A stretch of 64,000 bases of DNA, taken from contig OX638130.1 in NCBI GenBank assembly GCA_951804985.1, forward strand, positions 5,504,791 to 5,568,790. The letters run 5' to 3'. Below the pieces are notes generated by a model that did not search any database, had not been told where the DNA came from, and saw only the letters and a list, made by a program, of their open reading frames with translations. Shown piece by piece: positions 11,317 to 26,300 of this stretch (the stretch's first letter is position 1; every line of letters starts with the position of its first letter). This DNA is from Dryomyza anilis. Its lineage: Eukaryota > Arthropoda > Insecta > Diptera > Dryomyzidae. A program made the translations under genes and the position numbers.

Positions 11317-14300
11317 CTAAAATAGTAAAAAAACCAAATACCAGAGATGAAAGAAAGAGGAGGACAAATATTAAAAACATTAATAGGTTGCAGCAGTTTA
11401 TGGAATTAAATAGTATTAATTAATACTATTTATATTTTTCTGTGATAGCTAGACATCGCTACTTACCAGTGAGCTGCGATTCAAGTTTGCCGGACTGAGC
11501 TCCGAGCTGCTCTGACTGATGGAGTGCTTGATGATGGCCTCGATGAGCGTGTGGGCGGACAGTGTGCTCTCCTGCGGCGGCTGGCCGGGATGCGTTCTGT
11601 GGTAACTGCAGTAGTTAGTAAACGACGCAAAAAGAGCGAACGAACGATGCGATGCATGTGAGGCGTGATGTGTGTTTTGTGTTGATGCGATGCGAGAATG
11701 AGACAAACAGTGTGACAAAGAGAGAAAAGATAGAGAGTGTGTTAAAAGTGAGACAACATGAGAGCAGCAACACAAAGTCAAATGATAAAAATATGCAATG
11801 AAATCAACAGCAATAAATACAAATAAAAAACGAAAAAAAAAATAATAATAATAATTAAAACACAAATAACTTAAACATAAATAATAAAAAACAAAATAAT
11901 AATACTTTTTTTTTTCACAAAATAAATAAAAAATGTAAACAAAATAAAAAAAACAAACAAAATAAAAAAAAAACAAAATAATAATAATAATCAAAAAAAA
12001 AGTAAACAAAATAAATAAAAAAAGGAAATAATAAATAAAACAAATAAATAAAAACAAAAAATAATTTAAAATATAAAACAAAAATAATAAAAAAAAACAA
12101 AATAAAGATAATAAAAATAAACATTAAAACACAAATAATAAAAAAAAACAAAAAATAATATAAAAAACAAAAAAATAATAAAAAAAACATAATAAATAAA
12201 AAATTAAACAAAAAAAAACAAAATAATAATAAAAAAAAGTAAACATAATAAAAAAAAGTAAAAATAATAAAAAAATAAAAACGAAAAATAAATTAAAATA
12301 TAAGAAATGTGTACAAATTGTATACATTTAAAATAAATTTAAATATAAAATAAATTTAATAAAAAAAAATATAAATTTTTAATTCAATATACAATAAAAA
12401 ATAAATACAAAAAGAGAAATATTATAAAAAATATTATAGAAAAAGAACATACAAAAAATAATAAAAAATAATACAAAACAAATTAAAACAAAAATTACAA
12501 ATAAAAAAATAAAATTTTTGAATATAAAAATAATTTTAAAAATATATAAAACAAATAATTTAAAAAAATATTAAAATTCATTACAACAAAATTAAAATAA
12601 AAATATTTACAAAAACAAAATACTTACGGATCACGCTCGCGATCGGGTATCGCGCGCGGTGGTCCACCCTCTGGTGGAGCCCGCATATAATGCGACCCCG
12701 CCGCAACACCACCACTGACAGCACCACCCGCACCGCTACCCGATGCTGCTGCCGCCGCCGCTGCAGCCGCATTTCCGGCATACATGCGCTCTATGCGACG
12801 TGCATCACGTTCCCGTTCGCCGACAACGCGTTCCTGCTCGCGTCGCTCGCGCTCACGATCTCTATCACGCTCACGATCGCGTTCACGTTCGCCCGCCATG
12901 CGCTCATGCAACTGTTGCTCCTGATGTACGCGTCCCATGCGTTTGTACATGTCGCGCTCGCGCTCCATATCATTCATTCGCTGATCGCGTTTTGACTGCT
13001 CGATGCGACGATGCATATCGGCGGCCGCATTGGCGCTCAACTGTTGGCGATAGCGGTGCTGATGCTGTTGTTGTGCAGCAGCAGCTGCGGCCGCGGCAGC
13101 TGCAGCCTGTTGTTGCTGTTGTTGTTGCTGCTGTTGTTGCTGCTGATGTTGTGCAGCGGCAGCAGCGGCTGCTGCCTGATGATGCAGTTGCATTGCAATG
13201 TGTTCACGATTCATTTGGTAGCGCATTTCGTGATGCAACGCAGGCTGCTGCTGCGAAACAGACGGCGGTGGAGGTGGTTGTTGTTGTGACGCTGATGAAG
13301 GCGGCAACGGTGATGCCACATGTCGCGACTGTTTGTCATCTTTTTGCGGCACCGGCAGCTGAGGTTGCTGCACGGCGACATCAACGAAGGAGGAAAAGGC
13401 GTCGTGACCGGCTAGAAAGAGAAGAGCATAAATAGTATAGATAAAATGGCGGAATTTGCAGCAAAATGGCGGGAATTTGCTACAAAATGGCACTACACGT
13501 ACCTGGCGGATAGTTGTGCATAACCACGTGCATGCGATTCTGTGGTGGCGCTGCTGGAGAGGGAGGCTTGGAGCCCGTATTGTGACGTTGTATGACGCCC
13601 TGACGTTGTGGCGGTGGCGTACGGTGAGGACTAGGCGTGCTGTAAATGGAAAATATTTAATTTATAATAAAAAAATAATTAGTGAATTTTGAATTTTTAG
13701 TGAACAATTTCAATTTTAGTTAATAATTGAAATTTAAGTGATTTTTTTTAGTGAATTTAATGATTTTCTTACCTGTTGGCATGATCAGCTGGCGACGCGC
13801 GACTAGCGTAATCGGTGCGTCCGCGATCCTTGTCATAGTATACAAGGCCACTGCCGCCAGCGCTGCCTACGCTATTGCGCGGCGAAGGCGACTCCTTGTC
13901 CGAGCCGCCACCGCTGCTAGTGTTACTGCGCTGCGAGACGCTGCTGCGTTGTTGTTGACCCTGCATCTGCTGCGACGTCATATAGTCATGCATCACGATC
14001 TGCCGCGTCGTGCTGAGCACAGGCGACTGCTCAACGCCGTACGGCGAACGTGCGTACGTTGTGGAATTGACGCCACCACCGCCGCCGGTTACAAATTGTT
14101 GAGACGGCGGAGCCTGCGGCGATGATGACAACTGTTGCGCGGCCGCTGGACTCTGACGCTGTGACTTTGCGTAGTAGTCGTAGGCGCGTTTCGACTCCTG
14201 CAGATGATGGGACGGCATATGAATGGGCGTTCCTTGCGTTATAGAGCCCAACTTGTTGCTGTCACTGACGCCAACGCCTGGTGGTGTCTGACGCAGTAGC

Positions 14301-17300
14301 GCCGCATCATATTTAGAGCCGTGCACAATAAGTTGTGGCTGCTGTTGCGCATTATTCACAGGCGTACCGTGCGTTATAGAGCCTTTAGGACCAACGGGCG
14401 CTGACAGAAGCTGCGCGGAGGGCGATGACGCCTGCGAAACGACGCCGCCGTGCGCGTGCAACAGCTGTGGACTTAGCTTGGGTGGCAATTTGTTGACGCC
14501 GCCCTTGGCATGTAGACCAACAGCACCGCTGTTGTGCGACATGTGTGCCGGCTGCTGTTGCGCGGATTGTTGCTGCTGCTGTTGTTTGTGCTGCGTAATG
14601 GCTATAGGTACAGGTACTTGCGAGACGTACAACGAACCCGGCGGCGGCTGCACCAATGCCTTGCCACCGCCAACAACGGCAGCAGCATGCGCATGATAGA
14701 GAAACGCGGCATTGTGCGTGGGTGGTTGCGCATGCAGCGAAGGTGATTGCTCGGCGCCGCGATACATTGCGGCAGCGGTGTTGCCGACATGTTTAAGCGC
14801 GCCGAGTGGTGGTGGCGGTGCTGCATGATGACGCAGCATATCCGCGGATGAAGAGGAGGAAGCTGAAGAGGCGCCGCCGCCCGTGTGCGGTGAGTGTCCA
14901 TCGCGCGCGGGCTTTTTGATGGATAAATCAAGCGTCTGCGGCTCGGGTTCGTTGTTGCGTGACGTTGGTGGCGGCAGCCCATAGATGATGGTATCCGCGG
15001 GCGGTGGCTGTTGCTGCAGCAGTTGTGTAGGCGGTGGCGTTTTGAGGGGTGCAGCGGACTTGACAGGCGTTATAGTCGCTGTAATGCCGGCGTGCGCATG
15101 CAGCAGACTTTGAGGTTGCAAATGTTGTTGTTGCTGCTGCTGATTAACCAAATGTGAGTTGAGCACGGAGAGCGTTGCCAGATGATCGGGCGGTGGTTGC
15201 GCTGAAGGCGGCGCATCACGTTGACGCGCGACGCTCAACGACATACCATGTGCCTGCTGCTTGAGCAGCGTTAGGCCGTCCTGACGAAACTCGCGCACGA
15301 TGGTGACATCGTTGTTGTTGTTGGAGGATGCAGAAGAGGAGCTGTTATTACTGCCGACACCGCTGTTGCTGTTATTGTTATTACTATTGTTGCCGCTGTT
15401 ATTGTTGTTGCCCATTTCGCGACGCTGTTGCTGCTGCTGCTCCAGATTCGCCTTAACCGCTGCATTTAGCTGGGCCGCATGATTACCAGGAGGCAGTACC
15501 TTCTGCTTGAGCGTATGCTCGATGACCGTGTGCAGCACGTCCTGCACGCTGTCGCCGCGTCCGCCGGACAGCAACATCTGCTGTTGCGTTAGTTGTTGCT
15601 GCTGTAGTTGCTGCTGCTGCGTAGTGGACTTTTGCGCGCTAGCGTTCGTTGCATGCGGTCCATTTGACTGTGCATTGTTTGTAGCATTCAAAAGCGGTGC
15701 AAGTCCAGCGCCGCCGCCACTATGATTGAGCAACACCTTCGGACTCTGTCGGTTGGCGGGTGAGTTTTCGTTCTCCTCGTCGGCCGTCTCCGTGGCGGAC
15801 GAGTCGTATTCCTCGGAGGTTTTCTGTTTCTTGGGTGCCTGACCGAGCGGCGGCATCAGGCGTTCGTCGGTTTTGGAGGCGGCAGCGACGGCATTGCTGT
15901 CATTGATTTGCGTACAAGGCGGCTGCTGCTGTTGTTGTAGCAGCTGCGACTGCTGTAGATGCTGGGACTGTTGTTGTTGTTGCAACTGTGACTGTTGTTG
16001 TAGTTGCGATTGTTGTAGATGAGACTGTTGCAGATGCAGCGATTGCTGCTGAAGCGATTGTTGCTGCTTTTGTCGCTGCTGCTGCAGTTGCTGCATTGGC
16101 AGCTCCGGACTCTCCACAGATGCTGTATCACTGCCACCTGCCTCACGCTCATCGCAAGATGAGGTGCTTACATCGGATTCATCGCCATCCGTGCGTCGTT
16201 CTTCGTCCGTTAGACTGACGTGCGGCTCTAGTTTGCGTCGTATGCGCATCAGACATGCAGAACAACAGCGCGTCGCCTGCAGCGGCAGCTGAAATTCTTG
16301 CAATACGGGATCGCGCAGTTCCGCGGGTAATTCGTACAGACGCGCTGGAATATTGTGGAGGCGTTTGGCGCGATCTTTGGGATTGGGACACGTGGGCACC
16401 GGACAATTCGGATAACGATTGCGCACCGACTTACACTGACAGGTGTTGCAAACACGCGCGCCGGCCGGTATCGTTTCGTCGGCAATGCCGTATTGCTGGC
16501 CGCGTCCCTTTTTGAGGGGACGCGTGCGCGGACAGGCGTCAGCTTTGCACACGAAGCATGGGTTGAGTTTGTCTGCAAAGAAAGAAAAAAGGGAGAAATT
16601 AGTTAAATTGTATGAGTGCTATTGATATACAAATAAAAATGGAAGAAGAGACACCAATTGAACTTTTACAAATTAAAATGAAAATTCTCGATTACCTATT
16701 TGGTCACTATTAACTGCGATATTTGAATAAAAAGCAAGATTTATGAACATCTGTTCTTAACATTTTTAAATAATCAATAAGTTATTTGAATCCAGAAGAT
16801 ATATTATTAACCTCTCTGGAAATCCATGAAAATAGCTTCTTGGATTCTAGTAATAATTTAGAATATTTAGAAATTTGCTTTCTTAATATTAAGAACACTG
16901 TTTTGTCTATATTAAGAAGTGTGTTTTTCTAATATGCAGAAGTTTGCTTTCTTAATATAAAGAAGTCTGTCTTCTTAATATGTAGAAGTATGCTTTCATA
17001 ATATTAAGCAGTCTGCTTTCTTAATATGTAGAAGTCTGCTTTCTTAATATGTAAAAGTCGGCTTTCTTAAAATAAAGCAGTATGCCGTCTTTATATTAAG
17101 AAGATATTTTCTGTAACTTTGTAGAATTCTGTTGAACTCTACTTACTTGCTTTATGCGAAGTGTTCTAGAGAGAAAGAAAGAACTAAAATAAAAATAAGT
17201 AGCAGAGAGATAGAAAATCGGCAAAACATCAACATTAATAAAGTCGCCCCGACACGCGACATATTTTAAAATCACGCGATTTAATTAAACCAACTGGACA

Positions 17301-20300
17301 AATAGTGCTGAGTGGTCCATTAAAATGAAACAAAAATCTTGGAAAACACTCCCTCCAGTTATTTCCAAACACGCTGCTAATACAAATATCACTCGTGCTC
17401 TCCCCCTGTTCAACATATTTTATTGCTCAAATTGGAACACCCTCCTGCTCTGCATCGCTTTCAAATCTCTTTGGTCTCTCTACCAGTTTTGTGATTTTTA
17501 ATTTTCATTATTTCAGCGCATCTTTCGTTTGCATAAAACTTCGTTGTATTTTTTTATTTTTAAAATTTTAATGATTTGCAAATAGCGGTTAATGACAAAA
17601 AAACGAATGGTAGGATGGGTGAATGAGAGAATTGTGCGAAAAGTGCGTAAATAAAAGAAATCACTTTGAGGCGCTCGAATGAGAATTTAAGTGCTTGAGA
17701 CGACACAAGAGTTAATCAAGAAATTAGGGAGAGAAATTGAGAATCGAAAATTAAGAGTAATGTAGTCAGATATGCTATCGATACAACAGATTAGCAACAG
17801 AACACAATAGAGGGCGCTGTACACTTTTTAGCTATTTTCGTTAATATTGCAAAATCGGCAAATGGGATTTTGATAGTATTTTGATATTATGCATATTAAA
17901 CCTAAAACTTACTTTAGTTAAACTAAAAAGAATTATCAAAATTGCTTAAAGTATTAGAAAAAATTTCAAATCCAACAGATGGCGCAGTGAACATTATGAC
18001 TCGACCTTCCGATGCTTGAACAAAAACTAGAATTTGACCTCTAAAAATTTCAAAAAATACAAGACTCTGCAAGAAAAAGGTCGACGACCTGCCGTTACAA
18101 GAACAAGAATGATTCTGCAAAAACGAGAGCAAGTTCAAAACTAACACGTCTTGTGCATGCATTTGCTCATCACTATAACTGCTACTAACTCTCTTTGCTA
18201 AGCTGTGTCTCATATAAATAGCAGATATCCTAATCGCCACTTAGCAGAGACTCTGAATTGTCTCTAATGTCATTTATTAATATTATAATTTGCAATTTAC
18301 AACATCAAAGCTTGTATAACCCAAAAATTACCCAAGTACTACATAAAGCGACGAAGAGCAAGACGACAAGAGTGAAGAAATAAGGAAGAAAATCCTTTCA
18401 GTTTTTTTCTTCAGAATCCGTTTCAGTCCCCCGTGGATTAAGGACAAGCTCAACAATGAGGTTGAGTGGCTGACGTTTTATTTTTAATCTTGGCAATTAA
18501 ATTGGAAGCCACCCACGTTTTTACACGTTCTCTTTCTTTTTCTCTCTCCCTCACTACTGCTGCTAGCAATAACGGAACAGTAAGTGTTTCTTTTTGTCTC
18601 ACACTTCCACTCTTTTTTTCCTTTTTTTTTTTTCTTCCTTATATTTTTGGCATTTTCATACAATTATACGACTGAGCTAATAGAATATTAAATAAAATAG
18701 TAAAAATATGCTGTTGCAAATATGAAAAAAAGCTGTTGGGTCGGTCAAAGCATAAAAGCACACAAAAGTTATAAAGCATGTTGACTAAATGAAGAGTGCC
18801 AAAGTATAAAGCGTAAGAGAGAGAGTGAGAGATAGCGACAGCACCTTCGGGAGTAGTCAAAGTGGACGGTATTATGTGCCATGGGACCAAATACCGCCGC
18901 ATGTTTAATTTTCATAATAGAATTTATATTAAAAATTCGCTTTGAAGTAGTATAGTAGAAAGTAAAATAAAATGTGATTTTTTTTAGAAATTGGTACAAA
19001 TATATTTAGCGAGTTCAGTAAAATTAAATATATATAATATATATTGTAAAAATTATAAAATGCAAATAGAAAAAAAGAAAAATAAATATTAAAATATTAA
19101 TAAAATTTATTAGTGGAATTTGAGCAATTTAATTTAAGGAAAAATAAATACGGGACGAATATGATTAGGGAAAGAGTTCGAGCAGCAAAATATGATATTG
19201 AACAAGACAGCGTTCTAAAATGGGAATAGAGTACATCTGAGAGAAAAGGATCGGTTAAGCGAACAGGGTATAGAGTAGAGAAATGGGAAAAGAGTTCGGG
19301 AAGGAAGGAGAAGATGATACATAGTAAGGAAGGAGTTTAGAAATGATAATAGGGTACCTACAGAGAGTAGAGAAATTGTTTGAGGAGGGAATTGGGAAAG
19401 AGTTCGTGAAGGAGAATATGGACAGATTTCTAGAAGGAGAATATGGTATAGAATATGAATAGAATTGGGAAAGAGAAATGGTTCGGAATGGTAAATATGG
19501 TATAGAATAGAGAACGAGTTCTGGGAGAAGAACATCGGAAACAGTTGGGTAAATCAAAAGAGGATATATAATAGACTGAAGGTTAAGGAATAATGTTGGA
19601 CATGGGTATCGAAAGAGAAAAAGGCGTGGAATATGGCAGTGGAAAAATAGATCGAGAAAGTTAATGTGACATAGAATAACAAATGATTTTGGGAAGATGA
19701 ATACTACAAAGAGCTTGGGAAATCTAAAGATTTAGTGAAAAAGGATATAGTAGACATTTAATAAATGGTTAAAGAGTTGGGGAAGGAAAATATATTATTG
19801 AATAGGACAAGAGTTTAGAATGGAGCATGGATAATGGAGAAACAGAAAATTATATGGAATTGACCAATATGAGTTTGGGAAAAGGTTAGTGTATTAAATA
19901 AACAAAGAGTTCAAGAAGGAGGAACGATTGATAATAGCGTAATAGAGAAAGATTATTAATTAAAACAGAGTATAAAATAGATGAATTTGAAATAATTATG
20001 GTAAGACGATTAACTCATAGAACGAGGAAAAAGTTCGGAAAGGAAAAGCGGATAAATAATAAAAAAAGTGCCCGATGACGTATGAGAAGTACAACGAATA
20101 GTTTGTGAAATAGCAAAGAATTTAGAATAGAGTAACAGATCGGGAATTAACAGATTATTTAGAATAGGAAAATAGGGAAAGAGTTCGAGAAAGACAATCA
20201 GTCATATTTTAAATAAATACTCCCATAAATATTTGGGAGAAAAATTCAATACAAACTTTTTTTCTCCCAACAATTTCTCACAAATATTTGGGAGTATTTA

Positions 20301-23300
20301 TTTAGAATTGGGCTGAATATGATATTGGATATGAAATAAATTAAGTATATAAAATATGCCGTATGTTAGGGTAATCGGAAATGACAAAGTAAAGAAAGAA
20401 AATATAGAATCAGGGGAATGGTATTGAATATGGAATGAATTAAAAGAACTTCTATTCCTTGAATTCATTCCACATTCAATAACATTTCCCTTAGAGTAAA
20501 CGGATGACAAAGTAATGAAAAATACATAAAAATTCGTATATAAACGGAAATGACAAAGTAATGAAAGAAAATATAGAATAATTCGGAAAAGATAACAGGA
20601 TATAGAATAAGATAGTTGTAAAAATACAAGGTATAAAATAGGGTCATCAGGAATGGCATAGAAGTTGATGAAAGGAGAATATGTCAGAGATATAGGTAGG
20701 GAAAGGAGGATTCATGATGGAAAAAGGTAACAGTGTACATAATAAAAAAAGAATTCAGAATTAGAAGAGGTTATACAATAGGGAACTATGAGAAAGAAAA
20801 AACAAATAATAAGAACAATATTTCTTGAACCAACAAGTGGTTGCAAAGCAGATCCTTGAATGCTGTCGGCGGTTACGAAAGAGATGAAATGAGAAACACT
20901 AATGGTAGCCGAGAAGGCGGGAGAGAGAAATTCATAATGAAGCGAAGCGCAACAAGTAATTAACTAATTTTGTGGTTGAAAATTTAATAAAACGATGTTG
21001 AAGAGCAGAAAAGCAAAAGAAAAAAGATATGAGAAGGTAGACATTAAAGGCGAGAGAGGCAGATGGTAAGATGATATGAAATAGAAGGGGAAGTACTACG
21101 AAATTTAGCAAGAGGGTGGGTGCTACGCGCAGAATACTTGGATGCTGCGGCTGGATGAAAGCACGAAATATTTGTTGAGATTTAATTAGTGGAAATAATG
21201 CGACGACGTAATGATATAAATTAAAATAATGAAATACAAATACGCAGCAGTCAATGTTGTATGAGATGGTATTAAACAAAAAGCAAATGTTGAAATAAAG
21301 GAATATATATTTCTCAAAGTACTTTATGGTGGTGGAAATGAAATATTGAAGATTTTTTTTTAAAAAGCATATTTGTGTTTAGCACTCAAGTAAAATAGTT
21401 TTTTGTTGATTGTTTAAAAAAATGCATTCTACAAAAAATCATAAAAAATAGATTTCTATTGAAGGCTTTTTTTTGCTGATGTCTAATATACTTTGGGCCT
21501 TCCAAAAGCGCATATTTACTCTAAACGTAGTTGTTATTGAAACTCAGATGATGATGATGTAGATGTTGAAAAAGAAATTGAACTAATGGAATTATTTTAT
21601 ATTATTTCAATTTTGCTTTATTTGTGTCTTAAACAAATAACTAAAATTCCCAAAAAAAAATATACATACAGAAGCACGAAATTTCAAGAAAAATCAAAGA
21701 CGAAAAGTTTTTTGTTTTTCTTGCGGGTGGCAACACCCACAACCACGAAATGGCGCTTGAAACGCTGATTGAATTATTAACAAAATTGAGCGAACAAAAA
21801 AAAATATGAACGAACAAAAAAAAAGATTTTTTGTCGATGATTGAATTGATGAAATAATATAAATTGATGGGGGAGGCTGTATTGACGAATTGGGGTACGA
21901 CGGAATGGTATTGCAAAATATTCGTCGTTATGGTTAAAATGCAAACAAACGTTAAGAAAAGGACATTGACCAAGATGAAGGAGATGAAACAAAAAATTTG
22001 AAATAAAAAAACATTAAAATATTTTTTTAATTTAAATGCATATTAAATGAAGAATTTTTACGTTTGTTTGAATATGAAATACATAAACTGAAATATATTT
22101 AATATGACCAGGCAAAGGGAAATGTTTTATAAAATTATTAAAATTAAAAATTTAGCAATCATTTTAAGTAATTCAAAGTGTCCTTTTTTCGACAAAAAAA
22201 AAAGAAAATACAATTTTCTAATTAAACATTAGAAACAAATATTTCTTTTAGATAACATAAATATTTCATTAAATTCTATCTGTATAGAACTTATAAATCG
22301 AACAAACTTAATGAATTGCACAAAACTTATAAATCGAACAAACCTAATCAATCGAACATAACTTATTATAAATCGAACAAAACTAACAAATCAACAAATC
22401 CTACTACTTAAAATATTAGCACTGATTATTAAAATTGACAGCGATATAACAATAACCAAAGTGCACCAGAAATATTAATAATAACGAAATTAAATAGTAA
22501 ATATTTGTGCAAATTGTTTGTGGTGCATGCTCGCTTAACTAACTAATAATAACTGAAACCAGAATACTGGTGAGTGGGACGGAGGTAGGAAGGTTTTGTC
22601 CATTGGATGTGTGCCACACACATAACATAGGTGGTTCTAGTATTTGCCTGTGTATTGGTGCAAATGTTTGCATAACTGATCAGCAGTCAATCAAATAGAT
22701 TCGTTATCAAATATTTATTGAAATGTAAATAAAATGGAAATGAACTTTGGCAGCTCTGTGTTGGTGCTTAAGTCAGCTGTTGTGGTGTTAAAGTGGGCGT
22801 AAAATGGGCAGAAGGCGTGGTAGTTTGTATAGTGTTATATACATGGGACGATAAAAAAGACACTTACGACACAGAGCCGATTATATCAAATTTTGTGAGG
22901 AAAAAAATTGTTTTTATTTAACATTTCAGTTATTTAATGCTCGAAGTAGGTTGTTAAAACTACTCGTTTGAAGGTGGTACTTATCGATAACTATCACAAA
23001 AGTGTGAATAAACCTATCGGAGTGACAGCAGCATGACGTCAAAAAAACGTAACGTTATTTCGGTGAATGACGCAACGCAGAACAATGTAACGCTGACAAA
23101 TGAGATTTAAAAACATTGATTAAAACACCCAGTCGAAATAGGAGTTCTAGCCTAAATCTTGTTCTAGAACTAGTCCAAAATGAACTAGAATTATTTTTAT
23201 ATATTTTATAATTAATCAAAAAATTAAAAATTTAATTTATTACGCAAAATTTAACTACTACTAAATTTTAAACTACAAATTCAAATTTTAGATCTAAATT

Positions 23301-26300
23301 CCACTTTTTCATTTAAAATTAATTTTGCACTCAAAATTAAATTTTTCACTAAAATTCATTTTTGCACTCAAAATTTAATTTAATTAAAATTCAATTTTAT
23401 ACTTAATATTCAAGTTTTCCCAAAAATTAAAAATATCACTAAAAATTCAAAATTCACTAAAAATTAAAATGTTCACTAAAAAAATCAATTTTTCACTCAA
23501 AATTCAAATTTTCATTCAAAATTAAATTTTTACTAAAAAGCCTATAAAAAAATATTTTTTCTATAAGTATAATTTTTAAAAATTCAACAAATATTTCCTA
23601 ACAAATTTTAAATTTTTCACTTAAATCAAAAATGCTTCAATATATTTTTGGACTGTGTTTTGTGTGTGTGTGAATATATATTTTATGATGCGATTAAACA
23701 ATCATTTAATTAAAAACATTTCCCATTAAAATGCATGCATTGCGGATGAGTGTTTTTTTTTTGTAATTTTATTCGAAATCTACTGGGCGAGCTGAGCTAG
23801 CGCTTGGTCAAAAACTGCAATTATAAGCACACAAACACTGACGCAGACAGACAGACACACACATAATGAAACTGTTGACGACGACAACAAGGACAACAAC
23901 ACAGACAGCAGCATAATGTGTGACACATATAAGGACGAAGAACATGCAGGACGAATGAATGCGCTGCACCGCAGGACATATGAACAGAACAAAGCTGATG
24001 CTGCAGTCAATTTTGATATTTTTCAAAAAGTTAATCTGGCAACATGGGAGAGATATGGAATGATGAGAAGGTTATGTGTTAAAAAAAAGAGTCGGAAGGG
24101 GACAGATTAATGATTGAATGGAGAGAGTTGACGCAGTTCTATAGTTGCACATATTTAAAATTTAAGCAAAAAATACAAATAAATAAAAAAAAGCAATTAA
24201 AATAATAGATTTTAAACAAATATAATCAAAATTCGCGCTAATGTGACAAAAATTTGAATGTGTGGCAGCTAAAAATGGAAACAATCGAGTGACAATTATT
24301 TTAATTAATATTTTGAAAAACTGCATTAGCGAAATATAATTATTTTATTCATGTTTTTGTTTTTATTTTGTTTAAATTGTACGTTAATTTTAAACAGGCG
24401 CCAAACAAGCAACGAGTAACAACTAAAATGTAGAGAGAGGTAGAAGAAACGAGTTGAAAACAGCGAGTGTGAGTTACAACGTGTGCGAATTATAGCGTGT
24501 GATATTTTTAGCGTGTGTGTGATTATAACGAGTAGTAATAATACACGTTATACATCGAATACCCAGTATTTAAAAATTTATTTACTTTAATGATTATGTT
24601 GCGGTTTGTTGTATTTTTTTTTTTTTATATAGTTATTTTGTTATTGTTTTTCCGTTTTTAGCCACATGCAGCAATATTAATATTTGCATTTTGTTAATAT
24701 TGTTTTTACTTATTATGCATTGGCTGCATTATGTTTTTAATTATAATTGGTATTGTTTTTAATGAAAATAAAATTTTTGCAATTAAGTTGATTTTAATTT
24801 GGCAAATTTTATTTACTTTTGCGCTTTATTGGTTTTCGATTGGCAATTAAAGCAATTTGTTTCAATTAATTATGACACATAACGAGCGAACGATGTAGAT
24901 TGAATAAATGATTGATTTAGTGAGTAAATGTGTGAGGCGTGCGTAAACTTAAACAGTTGTTTTTAAAATTTAAATATTTATTTAATATGCGGATTTTAAA
25001 TAAGTGAAGTTGAATTTATATATATTTTATTTATTCGTTTAATTTTATTTTTGCATTTTAATTAAACTATTAAACATTTAATAAAAAATATAAAAGTAAT
25101 TTAATTAAAATAAAATAAAATTGAACATTTTTAATTAATACATACAATTTTGTATTACATTCGTCACTTTCTTTGCAAAATTTTGAAACGAGCTGAGTAA
25201 ATTTATTTTTTGCCATTCATATAAATAGTAGTGAAATTTTTTAAATCACTCAACTTCACACAATTTTTCAGCACCATAAACCAATTTTAGTTCATTTTCA
25301 AATTTTACGTTTTTATTTTATTTAATTCGTTGTTTTTAAGTGCGCGCTGCTTTGCGTTCTCCCTCATCCTCTCGTCGACTCGCTATTTTTTGCACTGTTA
25401 GCTCAATTAATCCGAGCGTGTAACGCAACGACGACAACGAGTAGGGAATGCGGCTAATTAGCACCGCAGGGAATTGAATTGAATGGAAAAAGGAAGTAAA
25501 GTCGGCGCACACAAGAAACGCTGAATTGTTTAAACAAGCGCCGGCAGCAGGCAGTACATGTTGCTGTGCTCTTCATCCTTCAGCGCTCTCATGTACGATT
25601 CGCCGACTCTTGCCCCAGTGTTAAAAATCAGCATGATATATCATCGTTGATCTCACGATGATTTTGTAAACCAAGATACATAGATTTTTAATTAATTTTT
25701 TCGCATTACATTTAGAAAGACATAGACAAGAAGTCATACGCCTTCGATAACAAAGTAATCAGGGGTCGTATAAATGATCATGATTGCTTCATTATATTAA
25801 AATGTTGAAATTGGAATCACCCATTAACTGTCTTACAAAGACAGTAATACCGATTAGCTTTACTTTTTCATATAATGTCCAACTTATATTCGAAGAACTC
25901 ATTAAGAATTTCCAAAGTACTTTAAAAATTTACCGCTGGGTCTCTTTTTTTCTGACTCTTGAGCCACCCAAAACTAGTCATGTTTCAATGTTGGCAACAA
26001 TCAAAATAAAAAAAAAAACAAAAACGAGTGCGAATGAATTTCCGTCAATAAACTTGAAAAATGTTGCAACAACACAATTTATCAAATCTGTGGCATTCAT
26101 TCTATGTTTTTAATCTTTCATCACTGTTTTATACTCTTCAACACTTAAGTCACTCAATTGCGCTCTCTCCCCGTTTTGTGTCTGTCTGTCCCTCTGTATT
26201 ACTCTTGCACTTAGTTTTCAACTGCTTGTTGATTTTTGCAAATTGTTGGTTTTGGCAAAAATGTTGGCAGCAGCCACCACAATAAAAAGTAAAAGTTTAA

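Larger units (their letters stand above)
19140..20850 (+). repeat. Purine-rich degenerate array (GGGAAAGAGTTCG family)
   Basis: G(G)GAAA(A)GAGTTCGNGAAGGA recurs near 19170, 19290, 19395, 19910, 20035 and 20172, usually 105-120 bp apart, with GAATATGGTATAGAATA between. C is rare on this strand over about 1.7 kb. A 34-bp direct repeat (about 20377 and 20546) and two hairpins lie within it. Confidence 0.7.

Noticed and set aside
11915..12327. Phe/Tyr/Ile-rich minus-strand frames resembling membrane proteins
   Set aside because: Low-complexity T-rich Smr intron; no start context or domain.
23916..24110. 64-aa plus-strand frame
   Set aside because: Isolated, short, no recognisable domain or gene structure.
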